Positions 31,012 through 40,610 of a stretch of DNA of 64,000 nt are shown here, piece after piece (positions within the stretch are counted from its first letter, which is position 1; every line of letters starts with the position of its first letter). The position numbers were made by a program, and so were the translations under genes. This DNA is from Anaerobiospirillum thomasii (lineage in GTDB: Bacteria; Pseudomonadota; Gammaproteobacteria; Enterobacterales; Succinivibrionaceae), in contig NZ_UAPU01000005.1 in assembly GCF_900445255.1 (NCBI RefSeq), positions 1 to 64,000 of the forward strand. Reading direction: 5' to 3'. A model generated the notes under the pieces. The model worked only from the letters and a program-made list of their open reading frames with translations, was not told the origin of the DNA and searched no databases.

Positions 31012-32493
31012 ATGGCAGCATATAAGCACGGTGTCTATACATCTGAAACACCGACCTCACTTATACCAACCACAGAAGTATTATCTGCTGTGCCTTTTGT
31101 TGTAGGCATTGCACCAATTAACATGGCACAAGAGCCAAGTGTCAATGAGCCAAAGCTTGTATACTCATACAAAGAGGCTGTGCAGTACTTTGGTGTTGAA
31201 AATGCCACAGATGACGGCAACGGCAAGAAGAGCTTTAAATACAACTTATCTGAGTTTATTTACTCTACCTTCAACTTCTACGGCAATACGCCAATTGTAT
31301 TGGTCAATGTTTTAGATCCTGCCAAGCACAAGAAGACAGCTGATACCACAGCTATTACAATTGACGCCAAGGGGCAGGCAGTAATTCAGGAGTTTGGCTG
31401 CGTTGTCTCAACTCTCAAAATTTCAAAACCTGATACAGGCTTTTATGCAGAGGGCACTGATTATGTTACAGCCTTTGATGATGACGGCTATCTTGTTATC
31501 TCTGCCCTTCCTGAAGGGAGTGACGGCAACTTCAAGCTTGCAAAGCAGGAGCTGACTATTACCGTTGAGAAGTTAGATCCTTCAGCAGTCACCAAAAAAG
31601 AGATCATCGGAGGTGTGACACCTGAGGGCAAGAAGACCGGTCTTGAGCTTATCAGTGAAGTATATCCACGTTTAAGAATTATACCGACCCTTGTGGCCTC
31701 TCCACATTATTCAGCAGATCCTGAAGTGGCGGCAATTATGGGCGCAAAGGCTCTTAACATAAACACCGTCTTTAATGCTATGGCCATAGTTGATGCTGAT
31801 ACCAAGACCACCAAGAAATACAGTGATGTGCCAAATTGGAAGAACAAGAACAACATAGTAGATCCTAATGTAGCTGTTACATGGCCACAGATTGAAATGA
31901 CAGGCACAAGATACGCATCATCAACCCACCTCATTGGCGTGCTTGCAAGAACAGATGGCGAGCGTGACGGCGTGCCTTATGTGTCTCCTTCAAATAAGAA
32001 TTTTGAGGGCACAGGTCTTTGTCTTGAAGATGGCTCTGAAGTGGTGCTTGGCAATGAAGAGGCTAACTACTTAAATGGTGAGGGCATTGTCGCAGCTCTG
32101 AATTTTAGTGGTGGATGGAAGATATGGGGCAATCGCACTTCATGTTATCCAGCCAATACCGACCCAAAGGATGCCTTTATCCCTGTAAAGCGCATGTTCT
32201 TCTTTATTGCAAACACAGTAGTAACCACAATGTGGCAGAAGGTAGATGAGCCTGGGAATAGACGCCTTATAGATACCATTGTTGACTCTTTAAATGTATG
32301 GCTCAATGCTTTTACTGCAAGACAGCAGCTGCTAGGTGGTCGTATTGAGTTTAGAAAGGAAGACAACCCTGTTACAGAGCTAATGGACGGCAAATATCAC
32401 TTCAAGATATTTATAACCCCTCCATCACCAGCACGAGAGCTGAGCTTTGACTTAGAGATTGATCCAACTTACTACGAGACCTTATTTAATTAA
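31012..32493 (+). CDS. Contractile tail sheath protein (P2 FI-like)
   Basis: 493 aa. Starts MAAYKHGVYTSETPTSLIPT and has VPFVVGIAPINMA, LVASPHYSADPEVAAIMGAK and TSCYPANTDPKDAFIPVKRM, all sheath-family blocks. It contracts to drive the tube into the host. Its presence shows the phage is a myovirus. Confidence 0.95.
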   Translation: MAAYKHGVYTSETPTSLIPTTEVLSAVPFVVGIAPINMAQEPSVNEPKLVYSYKEAVQYFGVENATDDGNGKKSFKYNLSEFIYSTFNFYGNTPIVLVNVLDPAKHKKTADTTAITIDAKGQAVIQEFGCVVSTLKISKPDTGFYAEGTDYVTAFDDDGYLVISALPEGSDGNFKLAKQELTITVEKLDPSAVTKKEIIGGVTPEGKKTGLELISEVYPRLRIIPTLVASPHYSADPEVAAIMGAKALNINTVFNAMAIVDADTKTTKKYSDVPNWKNKNNIVDPNVAVTWPQIEMTGTRYASSTHLIGVLARTDGERDGVPYVSPSNKNFEGTGLCLEDGSEVVLGNEEANYLNGEGIVAALNFSGGWKIWGNRTSCYPANTDPKDAFIPVKRMFFFIANTVVTTMWQKVDEPGNRRLIDTIVDSLNVWLNAFTARQQLLGGRIEFRKEDNPVTELMDGKYHFKIFITPPSPARELSFDLEIDPTYYETLFN

Positions 32494-32504
32494 GGAGGTG
32501 ATAT

Positions 32505-33029
32505 ATGGCAAACAAATATCCAGATAAGACAATTAATTACAACGTATATTCAGAGCAGGGCGAGCTTTTAGGCGTTGCAACAGCAGAACTGCCCGAGCTT
32601 GCATATATGACTGAGACTTTAACCGGTGCAGGTCTTGCAGGTGAGATTGAAACACCTGTGACAGGTCATTTTGGCGCCATGTCAACAACTCTTAATTTCA
32701 ATGCTATTCAAGCTGATGCCATTGTTTTGCTTTCAACCAAGGGCAACACCCTGACACTGCGATCTGCACAGCAGGCACTTGATATGGCTGAGGTCAGTAC
32801 TCATAAGACTCAAGGCATTAAAATTGTACTCAAGACTTTGCCAAAGACTATGAGCCTTGGAAGCTTTGAGCCAGGTGCCAAGACTGACACTTCAATTGAG
32901 TTAGAGACTCCTTATATCAAGATTGAAGTTGATGGCAAGCAGGTGCTTGAGATTGACAAGCTTAACTTTAAGTGTGTCATTGGTGAGAATGATCTTCTTG
33001 AAAATGTACGAGCTAATTTAGGATTTTAA
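32505..33029 (+). CDS. Tail tube protein (P2 FII-like)
   Basis: 174 aa with an AAGGAGGTGAT site. Segments LPELAYMTETLTGAGLAGEI and NFNAIQADAIVLL match major tail tube proteins of P2-type phages. Directly follows the sheath gene. Confidence 0.93.
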   Translation: MANKYPDKTINYNVYSEQGELLGVATAELPELAYMTETLTGAGLAGEIETPVTGHFGAMSTTLNFNAIQADAIVLLSTKGNTLTLRSAQQALDMAEVSTHKTQGIKIVLKTLPKTMSLGSFEPGAKTDTSIELETPYIKIEVDGKQVLEIDKLNFKCVIGENDLLENVRANLGF

Positions 33030-33034
33030 AAAGA

Positions 33035-33555
33035 ATGTCCATATCTACTACTAAAGAGGGGCTCACTGCCTCTCTTTCACGCCCTTACACCTTTGAGGGC
33101 CAGGAATACACCTCTGTGACCTTTAATATTGATGATAACTTTACGGGTGGGCAGTTTAAGCAGCTCTATCGCAAGTACATAGCATTAAGGAAACAGACTG
33201 ATGCGCAAAGCCTTGTCATGGATCGCATGTTAGTGACTGCAATTATTAACAATGAGTTTATTGACTTTGCAATGTGTGAACTGTCCCATCTGCCACTTGA
33301 ATTTTTCAATGGACTGCCCTTTAAGGACTATATAGCCCTAAGTGGGACCTTACAAAATTTTTTCACCGATTCGGTATAGGCAATCTAAGCGATCAGAGTA
33401 TTGAGAAATATCTAAAAGAGTATTTTAAGAATTTACTGTTCTTATCTATTCAGATAAAGACTCCGTACTCTGATATGTGCCATATGCCTATACTTGACGT
33501 ATTTGAATGCACAGAGAATTTTATTTTATACACTAAGGAATTGAAAAAGAAATGA
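33035..33555 (+). CDS. Tail assembly chaperone E, with frameshifted E+E' form
   Basis: Frame 0 (33035-33379, 114 aa) is P2 gpE-like (TFEGQEYTSVTFNIDDNFTG). Near its end the heptamer T-TTT-TTC lies at 33358-33364. A -1 slip there continues for 63 codons (HRFGIGNLSDQSIEKYLKEY and on) to a TGA at 33553-33555 that overlaps the tape-measure ATG. P2 makes E and E+E' by the same mechanism. The chaperone pair guides tail tube assembly on the tape measure. Confidence 0.88.
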
Positions 33556-36047
33556 GCTCAAAGGTTTATGAAATTGCAATGCAGCTTAAAGGCAAGCTTG
33601 AGGGCTCATTTATTAAGAGCGCAAGCAATGCAATTAAGCATGTGGATAAGTTAAATCATTCGTTTAATTCTATTGCTTCACATAAGCTGGCCCTTGATAA
33701 GATCTTGGCGCAGGCGCAGGCAACAAAGAAGGCTTACTATGCCTACGATGAAGCCAAGGCCAAGGTCAAAGCACTTGAAAAGCAGTTACAGAGTGCCAAG
33801 AGTGGTCACAAGGAGCTAAGAGCCGAGCTTTTAAACGCTGTTAACGCCATGAATAGGGCAGAGAAGGCCTACACAGATGGCAAGAATAAACTGTCTCAGC
33901 TCAAAGCCGAGGCCAATGCCACAGGTAAAAGTCTTAAAGACTTAGAGGCTAAATCCGATGCCCTTAATAAGAGACTGCAAGCCAAGGCCAACATAGAAGC
34001 GCAGACACAGAAGGCGCAGGCCCTGGCCGAGAAGGCAGAGTCAATGCAGGCCAAAGGATTAGGTAACATAGCCAAAGCTACAGCCATGACAGCAGCTGCA
34101 TTTGGCATGCCGATAAAAGCTGCAATGGATATAGAAGATCAGACTGCCGAGCTTAGAAAGTACACTGACATCTCTGATGAAGTCATGAAAAAGAACAAGG
34201 AAATGGCCACCAAAATGGCTGTTTCTACAGAAGAGATGGTGGCTTTACAGGCCAATGCTATGCAGTCAAACATCTTAGATGCCAATGACGCCAAACAGAT
34301 TGAGACATATACGCAGACAGCAGCTAAAGCCATGATCGCACTTACAATGACAGGTGATCAAGTGGGCTCAAGTTTTGCAGCTATTAAAAATCAGATCGCT
34401 GGCAACATGGAAGATACAATCAAGGCCTTTGATCTTGTTAATGCAATAGCCAACAATACCACAGCTGGAGGTAAAGAAACTCTTGAAGTGCTAGAGCGTT
34501 CAGGTGGTATGGTTGCAGCATCTACTAAGCTCACCACATCGCAGATTGTTGCCCTATCTGGTGCTTTTTTATCGGCATCAGGAAGTGCAGAGGTAGCTGC
34601 TACAGCACAGTCAAGCTTTATCAATGCCCTTATGGCAGGCTCTAACGCCACTAATACACAGTTAAAGGGTTTTGAGAAGTTAGGGCTTAGCCCACAGAAG
34701 ATGGCCAAGGCTTTAACTACAGGCGGAGCAGAGGCACAATACGCCATTGAAGAAGTCTTTAAACGCATTAATAAGTTATCAGCAGATGAAAAGAACAGTG
34801 TTGTAGGTCAGATATTTGGTAACGAGGCTGGGCTTAAGAAAGCTGTAATGACAATGGCAGAACAGGGGCATATATTAAGTAAGCCCTTTGAATTGGCAGC
34901 TAATGAGCTCAACTATTTAGGATCTATGCAAAAGGAGTACGAGGCCAGAGCAGCAACAACATCAAATCAGCTAGGTATTCTGAATAATCTTGTCACAATT
35001 ATATCGGCTACGATAGGTTCAGTTTTTTTACCAGCTATTAATGAGCTTTTGGGTGCAGCTATAGAAATGTCACAACCTTATATAGCGTGGATAGAAAATA
35101 ATAAAGAACTAGTCAAAACTATTGGCACAGGCGTGGCTATTTTCTTGGCTCTTATAGCAGCAATAGGCGCGGCGCAGTTAGCCTTTGGCCTGATGTTAAA
35201 GCCTATCATCAGTTTAATTAACATCTTTGTGATGCTTAAAAAAGCTATGCTGTTGGTCAATATGGCCATGCTGGCCAACCCTATAGGCCTCGTGATAACT
35301 GCTATTACTGCCCTTATTGGCGTTGGTTATCTGTTATATAAACACTGGGACACAATTCAAGCTAAGGCTGTAGAGCTGTGGGCAACTTTTGAGCAGAAAT
35401 TCCCAGCTATGGCATCGGTGGTTAAGACCGTGGCCACGGCTATTGGTCAGTACATTAACTATGTTAAAACTGTGCTGTCCAACATGCTTGGCTTTATTGT
35501 CAATGTGTTTACAGGCAAATGGGGTGAAGCATGGGCTAATGTTAAGAACATCTTTAAAGCCATGTTTGATGCGCTCAAAGGTATAGCCGAGGGACCTATC
35601 AACTATGTGACTGACAAGGTGGAGCAGGTCAAGGGCGCCTTTGGCAATGCTGTTAATTCTGTAAAAAGCTTCTTTGGCTTTGGTGATGATGCCAATGTCA
35701 ATGTGAATGCCACAGCATCACAGCCAAGTGTCACCTCTGCAACTTCAATCCCTGCACTTGCAAACGGTGGTATTGTCTCAAAGCCGACCCTTGCAATGAT
35801 AGGAGAAGGTGCAGAGAGTGAAGCTGTGATGCCACTGTCAAAGCTAGGCTCCATGCTTGGCACTTCTAGCACCACAACCAACACCACTAACAACGCTCCT
35901 ATAACCGTGACCTTTGCGCCAACTATCAACATACAAGGCGATCAGAACGTCAAGGGACAGGTAAATGAAGCGTTAAATGTGGGCTCAATTAATCTTAAGA
36001 AAGAGCTTGAGAAGTTGATGCGTGGCAGTGGGCAGATAGCTTATTAA
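33552..36047 (+). CDS. Tail tape measure protein (P2 T-like)
   Basis: 831 aa. Long N-terminal coiled coil (KKAYYAYDEAKAKVKALEKQ), then the TP901-type tape core (AAFGMPIKAAMDIEDQTAEL, MAVSTEEMVALQANA), two or more hydrophobic segments near 520-590, and a Thr/Asn-rich end. It sets tail length. Confidence 0.92.
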   Translation: MSSKVYEIAMQLKGKLEGSFIKSASNAIKHVDKLNHSFNSIASHKLALDKILAQAQATKKAYYAYDEAKAKVKALEKQLQSAKSGHKELRAELLNAVNAMNRAEKAYTDGKNKLSQLKAEANATGKSLKDLEAKSDALNKRLQAKANIEAQTQKAQALAEKAESMQAKGLGNIAKATAMTAAAFGMPIKAAMDIEDQTAELRKYTDISDEVMKKNKEMATKMAVSTEEMVALQANAMQSNILDANDAKQIETYTQTAAKAMIALTMTGDQVGSSFAAIKNQIAGNMEDTIKAFDLVNAIANNTTAGGKETLEVLERSGGMVAASTKLTTSQIVALSGAFLSASGSAEVAATAQSSFINALMAGSNATNTQLKGFEKLGLSPQKMAKALTTGGAEAQYAIEEVFKRINKLSADEKNSVVGQIFGNEAGLKKAVMTMAEQGHILSKPFELAANELNYLGSMQKEYEARAATTSNQLGILNNLVTIISATIGSVFLPAINELLGAAIEMSQPYIAWIENNKELVKTIGTGVAIFLALIAAIGAAQLAFGLMLKPIISLINIFVMLKKAMLLVNMAMLANPIGLVITAITALIGVGYLLYKHWDTIQAKAVELWATFEQKFPAMASVVKTVATAIGQYINYVKTVLSNMLGFIVNVFTGKWGEAWANVKNIFKAMFDALKGIAEGPINYVTDKVEQVKGAFGNAVNSVKSFFGFGDDANVNVNATASQPSVTSATSIPALANGGIVSKPTLAMIGEGAESEAVMPLSKLGSMLGTSSTTTNTTNNAPITVTFAPTINIQGDQNVKGQVNEALNVGSINLKKELEKLMRGSGQIAY

Positions 36048-36061
36048 ATATACTGTGCCAT

Positions 36062-36322
36062 TTATTGCTTTAACTGAGTATCGTCTTTGAGAAATAAATA
36101 TGCCTTAAAGCACGCTGCAGTAAACAATAAAACAAGTACAGCAGAGATTGTAATTATAGAAGTAGAAGGCTCTATAAAAGGGGATAAAATAACTACAAAT
36201 ATACCAACTATGAACCCAATAACTAGAGCCCCTACTATTAATTGAAAACCAATCTCAACAACAGCAACAACTGCAAGACAAAGCGCTTTAATTAAATTAT
36301 AAAAGGTAATTAGAGTTTTCAT
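36062..36322 (-). CDS. Opposite-strand membrane protein in the tail operon, 86 aa
   Basis: Two or three hydrophobic segments (about 10-47 and 55-75), with GAGG before the ATG and TATAAT on the minus strand at 36364-36359. It is the only minus-strand gene in the structural region, so it is probably expressed in the lysogen from its own promoter (a moron). Function unknown; exclusion of other phages is a guess. Confidence 0.6.
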   Translation of the reverse strand: MKTLITFYNLIKALCLAVVAVVEIGFQLIVGALVIGFIVGIFVVILSPFIEPSTSIITISAVLVLLFTAACFKAYLFLKDDTQLKQ

Positions 36323-36393
36323 TTTAACCTCTTCTTAAGTGCAAGGCTCTATGGATAAATTATAGAATAAAAAATCAAAAAGGGTGTTTATAA

Positions 36394-36609
36394 ATGAGAA
36401 GCTATGTCACAAAACAAGGCGACACATGGGACATCATAGCCAAGGCGCAGCTTGGTAGTGAGTTTCAAATGCACCAATTGATTGAGCTTAATTTTAAGCA
36501 CAGAGATATTTTAATTTTCTCTAGTGGAATTGAGCTCAATATTCCTGATGTTAATCCTAGCCCCTCAACTAACAGCGAGCAGTTGCCACCATGGAAAAGA
36601 GTAAAGTAA
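36394..36609 (+). CDS. Tail protein X (LysM-like)
   Basis: 71 aa. RSYVTKQGDTWDIIAKAQLG then ELNFKHRDILIFSSGIELNI is the LysM-like gpX fold of P2 phages, part of the tube-baseplate junction. Confidence 0.88.
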   Translation: MRSYVTKQGDTWDIIAKAQLGSEFQMHQLIELNFKHRDILIFSSGIELNIPDVNPSPSTNSEQLPPWKRVK

Positions 36610-37733
36610 TAAAAACGCTTGTAAGTGTGATATATGAAAGCACAGACATCACACAAGAGATAAACGCTGACCTCTTATCTTTCTCTTATGAAGATAATTG
36701 CTCAGATGAATGTGACAGTGTAAGCATCACATTAAAAGATGAGCAAGGCAAATGGGCAGGATCTTGGTCTCCTGACAGAGGAGCCAAGGTACGATGCATG
36801 TTAAGCACTAACCAAGGGTATAGCTTAGAGACAGGGCTGATGATTATAAACAGTCTATCAGCCCAGGGAGCTCCACGCACATTTGACATGCAGGCTATCT
36901 CTGTGCCCTTGGAGAACACTGTGCGCAAGACCGCCAAGACAAGAAACTTTGAAAACCTAGACTTGAAAACCATTGCCAATACAATAGCGACAGATAACAA
37001 GCTCAAGTTGTTCTTTGACAGTCAAGAGAATCCTACATACGACAGAATTGATCAAAAAGATGAAACTGATCTTAAGTTTCTTGAGCGTATTTGCAAAGAG
37101 GCAGGCCTAAGCCTTAAGGTCAATTCAGAACAGCTCATCATGTTTGATCAAAAAAGCTATGAGAAAAAAGATCCTATAGCGACTTATGCCCTGGGGATGT
37201 CTCCTGTCCTTAGGTGGTCATTCAATGCACAGCAGGCAGAGAGATACAGAGCATGTCGTATTAAATGGAGAGACTTCAAGAAAAAAGGCAAAGATACATC
37301 TACAGCTACAGTGGCTTTTAGAACTGCGCAGGAAGCTCAAAGCCAGAACGGTAAAGTGGATCTTTCATGGGAGCACAAGCCTCAAGAGGTCAAGAAAGGT
37401 AATACAGCGCTTAAAGCTGAATACATTGACTACACCTACACCGATGAAACAGTAGATCCATCAGGGCAGGTATATGTTTTAAAAAAGCGTTGCACCTCTT
37501 TAGCAGAAGCGCAAAGACTGGCCAAGGCTAAGCTAAGAGAGCTCAATCAGAGACAGACTACAGGTTCACTGACCTTGGTGGGCAATCCTCTTTTATACGC
37601 AGGGGCTGTGGTTGCTCTTAGTGGCTTTGGCTCCTTTGACGGCAACTTCATCATTGAGAAAGCAACTCACAACGTGAGCAATTCAGGCTATGTGACAGAT
37701 ATAGAAGTTAGGAGAGTAAACAATGAGTATTAG
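36591..37733 (+). CDS. Baseplate hub protein D (late control gene D family)
   Basis: 380 aa. SVSITLKDEQGKWAGSWSPD, then DLKFLERICKEAGLSLKVNS and TGSLTLVGNPLLYAGAVVAL are gpD-family blocks. Despite the family's name it is a baseplate hub component. Overlaps gene X by 19 bp and gene V by 11. Confidence 0.93.
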   Translation: MEKSKVIKTLVSVIYESTDITQEINADLLSFSYEDNCSDECDSVSITLKDEQGKWAGSWSPDRGAKVRCMLSTNQGYSLETGLMIINSLSAQGAPRTFDMQAISVPLENTVRKTAKTRNFENLDLKTIANTIATDNKLKLFFDSQENPTYDRIDQKDETDLKFLERICKEAGLSLKVNSEQLIMFDQKSYEKKDPIATYALGMSPVLRWSFNAQQAERYRACRIKWRDFKKKGKDTSTATVAFRTAQEAQSQNGKVDLSWEHKPQEVKKGNTALKAEYIDYTYTDETVDPSGQVYVLKKRCTSLAEAQRLAKAKLRELNQRQTTGSLTLVGNPLLYAGAVVALSGFGSFDGNFIIEKATHNVSNSGYVTDIEVRRVNNEY

Positions 37734-38298
37734 TGCTCTATTAAGGAATGATGGCTATGAAGAATTAAAGCACCTCTTATCTATGGTGATAAGGGTGGGC
37801 GAGATTACATCTATTGACCCATTCAGACATACCGCCAGGGTGGTGTTTCCTGAAGATGACAATTGCACCTCATACGATTTACCAATTCTGTGCCCTAATA
37901 CTTTGAAAAACCATAATTACCACATGCCTGATATTGGTGAAGATGCGGTCTGTCTGTTTCGCCCTGACGGCATAGAAGATGGTTTTATTCTTGGCTCTTT
38001 CTATGCAGGTGATGTAAAGCCACCCGCCACCGACCCTGATATAAGGATGGTTAAATTTAATGATGATACAACTGTGACTTACAATAGAAAAACACATGAG
38101 CTTGATATTGTTATTGAGGGCACAAAGATCCATGCAGATAGGCAGACAGTTGATGTCACAACACCAAAGACAATAAATTTAAAATCAACAGACATTAACA
38201 TACAGGCATCAAATACTGTAAACATCACTGGTAATAGCGTGGTAGTTGGCGGTAACTCTACGATTGTCCTTAGTGCGCCAAGTGTGACAGTAAATTAA
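37723..38298 (+). CDS. Baseplate spike protein V (P2 gpV-like)
   Basis: 191 aa. An OB-fold start (IRVGEITSIDPFRHTARVVF) leads to a repetitive beta-helix end with many Asn/Thr/Val (INIQASNTVNITGNSVVVGG). It forms the central membrane-piercing spike. Confidence 0.92.
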   Translation: MSISALLRNDGYEELKHLLSMVIRVGEITSIDPFRHTARVVFPEDDNCTSYDLPILCPNTLKNHNYHMPDIGEDAVCLFRPDGIEDGFILGSFYAGDVKPPATDPDIRMVKFNDDTTVTYNRKTHELDIVIEGTKIHADRQTVDVTTPKTINLKSTDINIQASNTVNITGNSVVVGGNSTIVLSAPSVTVN

Positions 38299-38396
38299 AA
38301 TCTGCAAAACCAAGACTTTAATAAAAACCTTGTTTGTATCTGTAACAGCTGTGATATATTGCAATTAATTGTCTAATGTCGTGAGAGATATCAAAA

Positions 38397-38885
38397 ATGG
38401 AAAAAGCTCTTGCAGTTGCAAATGCTTTTATAAACTTTGCACTTGCTGAAAACATTGAAGTAACAAATATGAAGCTTCAAAAGTTAGTGTTTTTTGCTCA
38501 TGGTTGGTATATGGCTAATACTAGCAAAGCTTTAATAGAAGAGTCTTTTAAAGTATGTAAATGGGGGCCTGTTATTCCTTCTTTATACCACAGATTTAGA
38601 GATTATGGTTCTAATAATATAACCTCTATAGGCTTTTCCTATTCTCTTGAAAAGGTTGAGCATGGATATATTTTTAAAAAAGAAACTCCATTTTTAAAAA
38701 ATCCAACTGAAATAATGCCGTTTTTAAAAGACGTATGGGAGGTGTATAAAAATTACACAGCCATACAGTTGTCTAATATTACTTATTACGAGGGGTCCCC
38801 ATGGTATACAACAGCACAGCAAGGACTTGAAACAATAGATAATAAAACTATCTGCAATTACTACAAAGAAAAGTTAAATAGCTAG
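38397..38885 (+). CDS. Panacea-domain (DUF4065/SocA-like) protein
   Basis: 162 aa. The signature block NMKLQKLVFFAHGWYMA, then CKWGPVIPSLYHRFRDYGS, is typical of the Panacea domain (also called SocA/GepA, DUF4065). In characterised TA systems this domain is the antitoxin moiety that neutralises diverse toxins encoded next door. No obvious partner toxin lies in the same operon. The neighbours are the spike gene and a PAAR protein with a large C-terminal domain. A 98-bp gap upstream leaves room for its own promoter. Confidence 0.8.
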   Translation: MEKALAVANAFINFALAENIEVTNMKLQKLVFFAHGWYMANTSKALIEESFKVCKWGPVIPSLYHRFRDYGSNNITSIGFSYSLEKVEHGYIFKKETPFLKNPTEIMPFLKDVWEVYKNYTAIQLSNITYYEGSPWYTTAQQGLETIDNKTICNYYKEKLNS

Positions 38886-38913
38886 TTATTAATAAATTTA
38901 ATATGGAGAGCTT

Positions 38914-40029
38914 ATGCCAGCAATAACAAGACAAGGAGATACTTGCACAGGCCATGATGACTGCCCTCCTTCATCGCTTGTAGGGGGTGAAAGCAATGTG
39001 CTAATAGACGGCAAGCCTGTAGGCGTTGTGGGCAGTACCTATGCACCTCATGGCTGTGACGTGCACGATCCTCACTCTGATGTAATCGCATCAGGTAGCT
39101 CTACAGTATTTGTAAACGGCAAGCCTGTAGGTCGTGTAGGTGATGCTGTCTCAATTGGTGGCTTTGTAGCATCAGGCAGTCCTACAGTGACGGTGGACTC
39201 TTTAGGCCCTGATGATATAGTCAATTTTGTAAAGAGTACCAATAACTACATAGACAATGTAAACAATTTGTCTGAGGTAGATGAGGTTATATTTTACACC
39301 CCACAAATAGCAAGACATGAGGCCTTAAAGGATACATTATTAGAAAAAGATCAAAAAGGCTGGCTTGAGCTTTCTAAGATGCTTGCAAAATGGTTGGCCA
39401 ATAATAAATATACATTTAATGTTTCAGATATTAAAAATAAAAAAGCTCCAATTTTCATTCTGTCTATGGATTGGGAATGGTTTATGTTATATGAGGAATT
39501 TAAAATCGCTTATAAAAAGTTATTAGAGAATTTATTTGCTACAGATAAAAAACTATTAGCTTTTAAAGAAACCCTAAAAAAGATAGGAGTATGGGATTCT
39601 GGCGGTTACTATAACATGGTCTCAAAAGACTACTATAAAAGGGAGGACTACTATTACGATTTTATTGAAGTTGAGAAAGATACCTCAATTGATGGAATGG
39701 GAGCATGTTTAGCAAATCATACAATTCGCGTATTATCTGAAGGCTCTGTTGAAGTTGATAAACAGACAGGTCTTAGGCGTATAACAATAAACAAAACCTT
39801 TACATATGTAGATGATAGATTTCAATTTGAAGGTTATGATACTTTGTTAAGCTGGAGTAAAGCAGAATTAGATTTTTCACCGCTTCCATTAAATACAAGC
39901 TATAAAGTTCTCTTCAATAGTGATTTTAGAGAATTTAGAGACAGATATAACATTGGTCAAGATTTTTGGGTGCTTTCAAAAATACACTACTGTAAAGAAA
40001 TTGAGCCAATAGTTATAGAGCTTTCATAA
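38914..40029 (+). CDS. PAAR spike-tip protein with C-terminal DUF6402-like domain
   Basis: 371 aa. Residues 1-95 are a PAAR domain (ITRQGDTCTGHDDCPPS, then two NGKPVG / SGSSTV-type repeats) with the His/Cys residues that bind zinc at the tip of contractile spikes. Residues about 130-371 contain SMDWEWFMLYEEFKIAYKK, GVWDSGGYYN, GMGACLANHTIRVLSEGSVE and YVDDRFQFEGYDTLLSW, which I associate with DUF6402, a domain often found with type VI secretion genes. A PAAR fusion suggests cargo delivered by the tail. The domain's activity is unknown to me. Confidence 0.72.
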   Translation: MPAITRQGDTCTGHDDCPPSSLVGGESNVLIDGKPVGVVGSTYAPHGCDVHDPHSDVIASGSSTVFVNGKPVGRVGDAVSIGGFVASGSPTVTVDSLGPDDIVNFVKSTNNYIDNVNNLSEVDEVIFYTPQIARHEALKDTLLEKDQKGWLELSKMLAKWLANNKYTFNVSDIKNKKAPIFILSMDWEWFMLYEEFKIAYKKLLENLFATDKKLLAFKETLKKIGVWDSGGYYNMVSKDYYKREDYYYDFIEVEKDTSIDGMGACLANHTIRVLSEGSVEVDKQTGLRRITINKTFTYVDDRFQFEGYDTLLSWSKAELDFSPLPLNTSYKVLFNSDFREFRDRYNIGQDFWVLSKIHYCKEIEPIVIELS

Positions 40030-40042
40030 AAGAGTAGAAAAA

Positions 40043-40492
40043 GTGATTTTTAAAATAATTGGAAAATATTTTTACAGATTTATAAAAGCAGTAAGTCTTT
40101 CTTTTCTTTTAATTTTTCTATGCGATACATTTAAGTTTCTATATTCTTATGGGACATTATCCTTAGATCATGCGGTTGAAGCCGCTGTAAAATTTGTCAT
40201 CCCATTTCTGTTGCTTAAGGATATTGATGTGGACAGAATCGGTAACGGTTGTTATTTTTTTATTCTCTTACTTTTATTAGAACTAGCATACATATCTATC
40301 TATATGCCATACATTATAACAGGAACCATAAAACACTTGATAATCCCTTTTATTATGCATTTTTCAGCGTGGATTGGTTTACACTTTTTTGTGCTGTTTT
40401 ATAGTCCTTATTGGTCAATCATTTTATTTATATATTCAGTTATTCTATTAATAAGGATTCATAATAAACACTCTAATCACGTTAATAAATGA
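40043..40492 (+). CDS. Four-helix membrane protein, 149 aa
   Basis: GTG start (V/MIFKIIGKYFYRFIKAVSLS); hydrophobic segments near 17-30, 44-60, 72-95 and 105-140. It lies 13 bases after the PAAR gene and is followed by a terminator, so it is the last gene of that unit. The position fits an immunity protein for the PAAR C-terminal domain, but that is inference. Confidence 0.55.
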   Translation: MIFKIIGKYFYRFIKAVSLSFLLIFLCDTFKFLYSYGTLSLDHAVEAAVKFVIPFLLLKDIDVDRIGNGCYFFILLLLLELAYISIYMPYIITGTIKHLIIPFIMHFSAWIGLHFFVLFYSPYWSIILFIYSVILLIRIHNKHSNHVNK

Positions 40493-40562
40493 TAATAGAA
40501 AGGCAATTGTAAATACTTGCCTACTATCAAGAAAATTATACAATCTTTTAAGATTAATAATC

Positions 40563-40597
40563 CCCTCTACGAGACAACTCTTAGAGGGTTTTTATTT
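40563..40597 (+). terminator. Terminator after the PAAR unit
   Basis: CCCTCTA and TAGAGGG arms, then TTTTTATTTT. Confidence 0.82.
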
Positions 40598-40610
40598 TGT
40601 GAGGTTTAAT

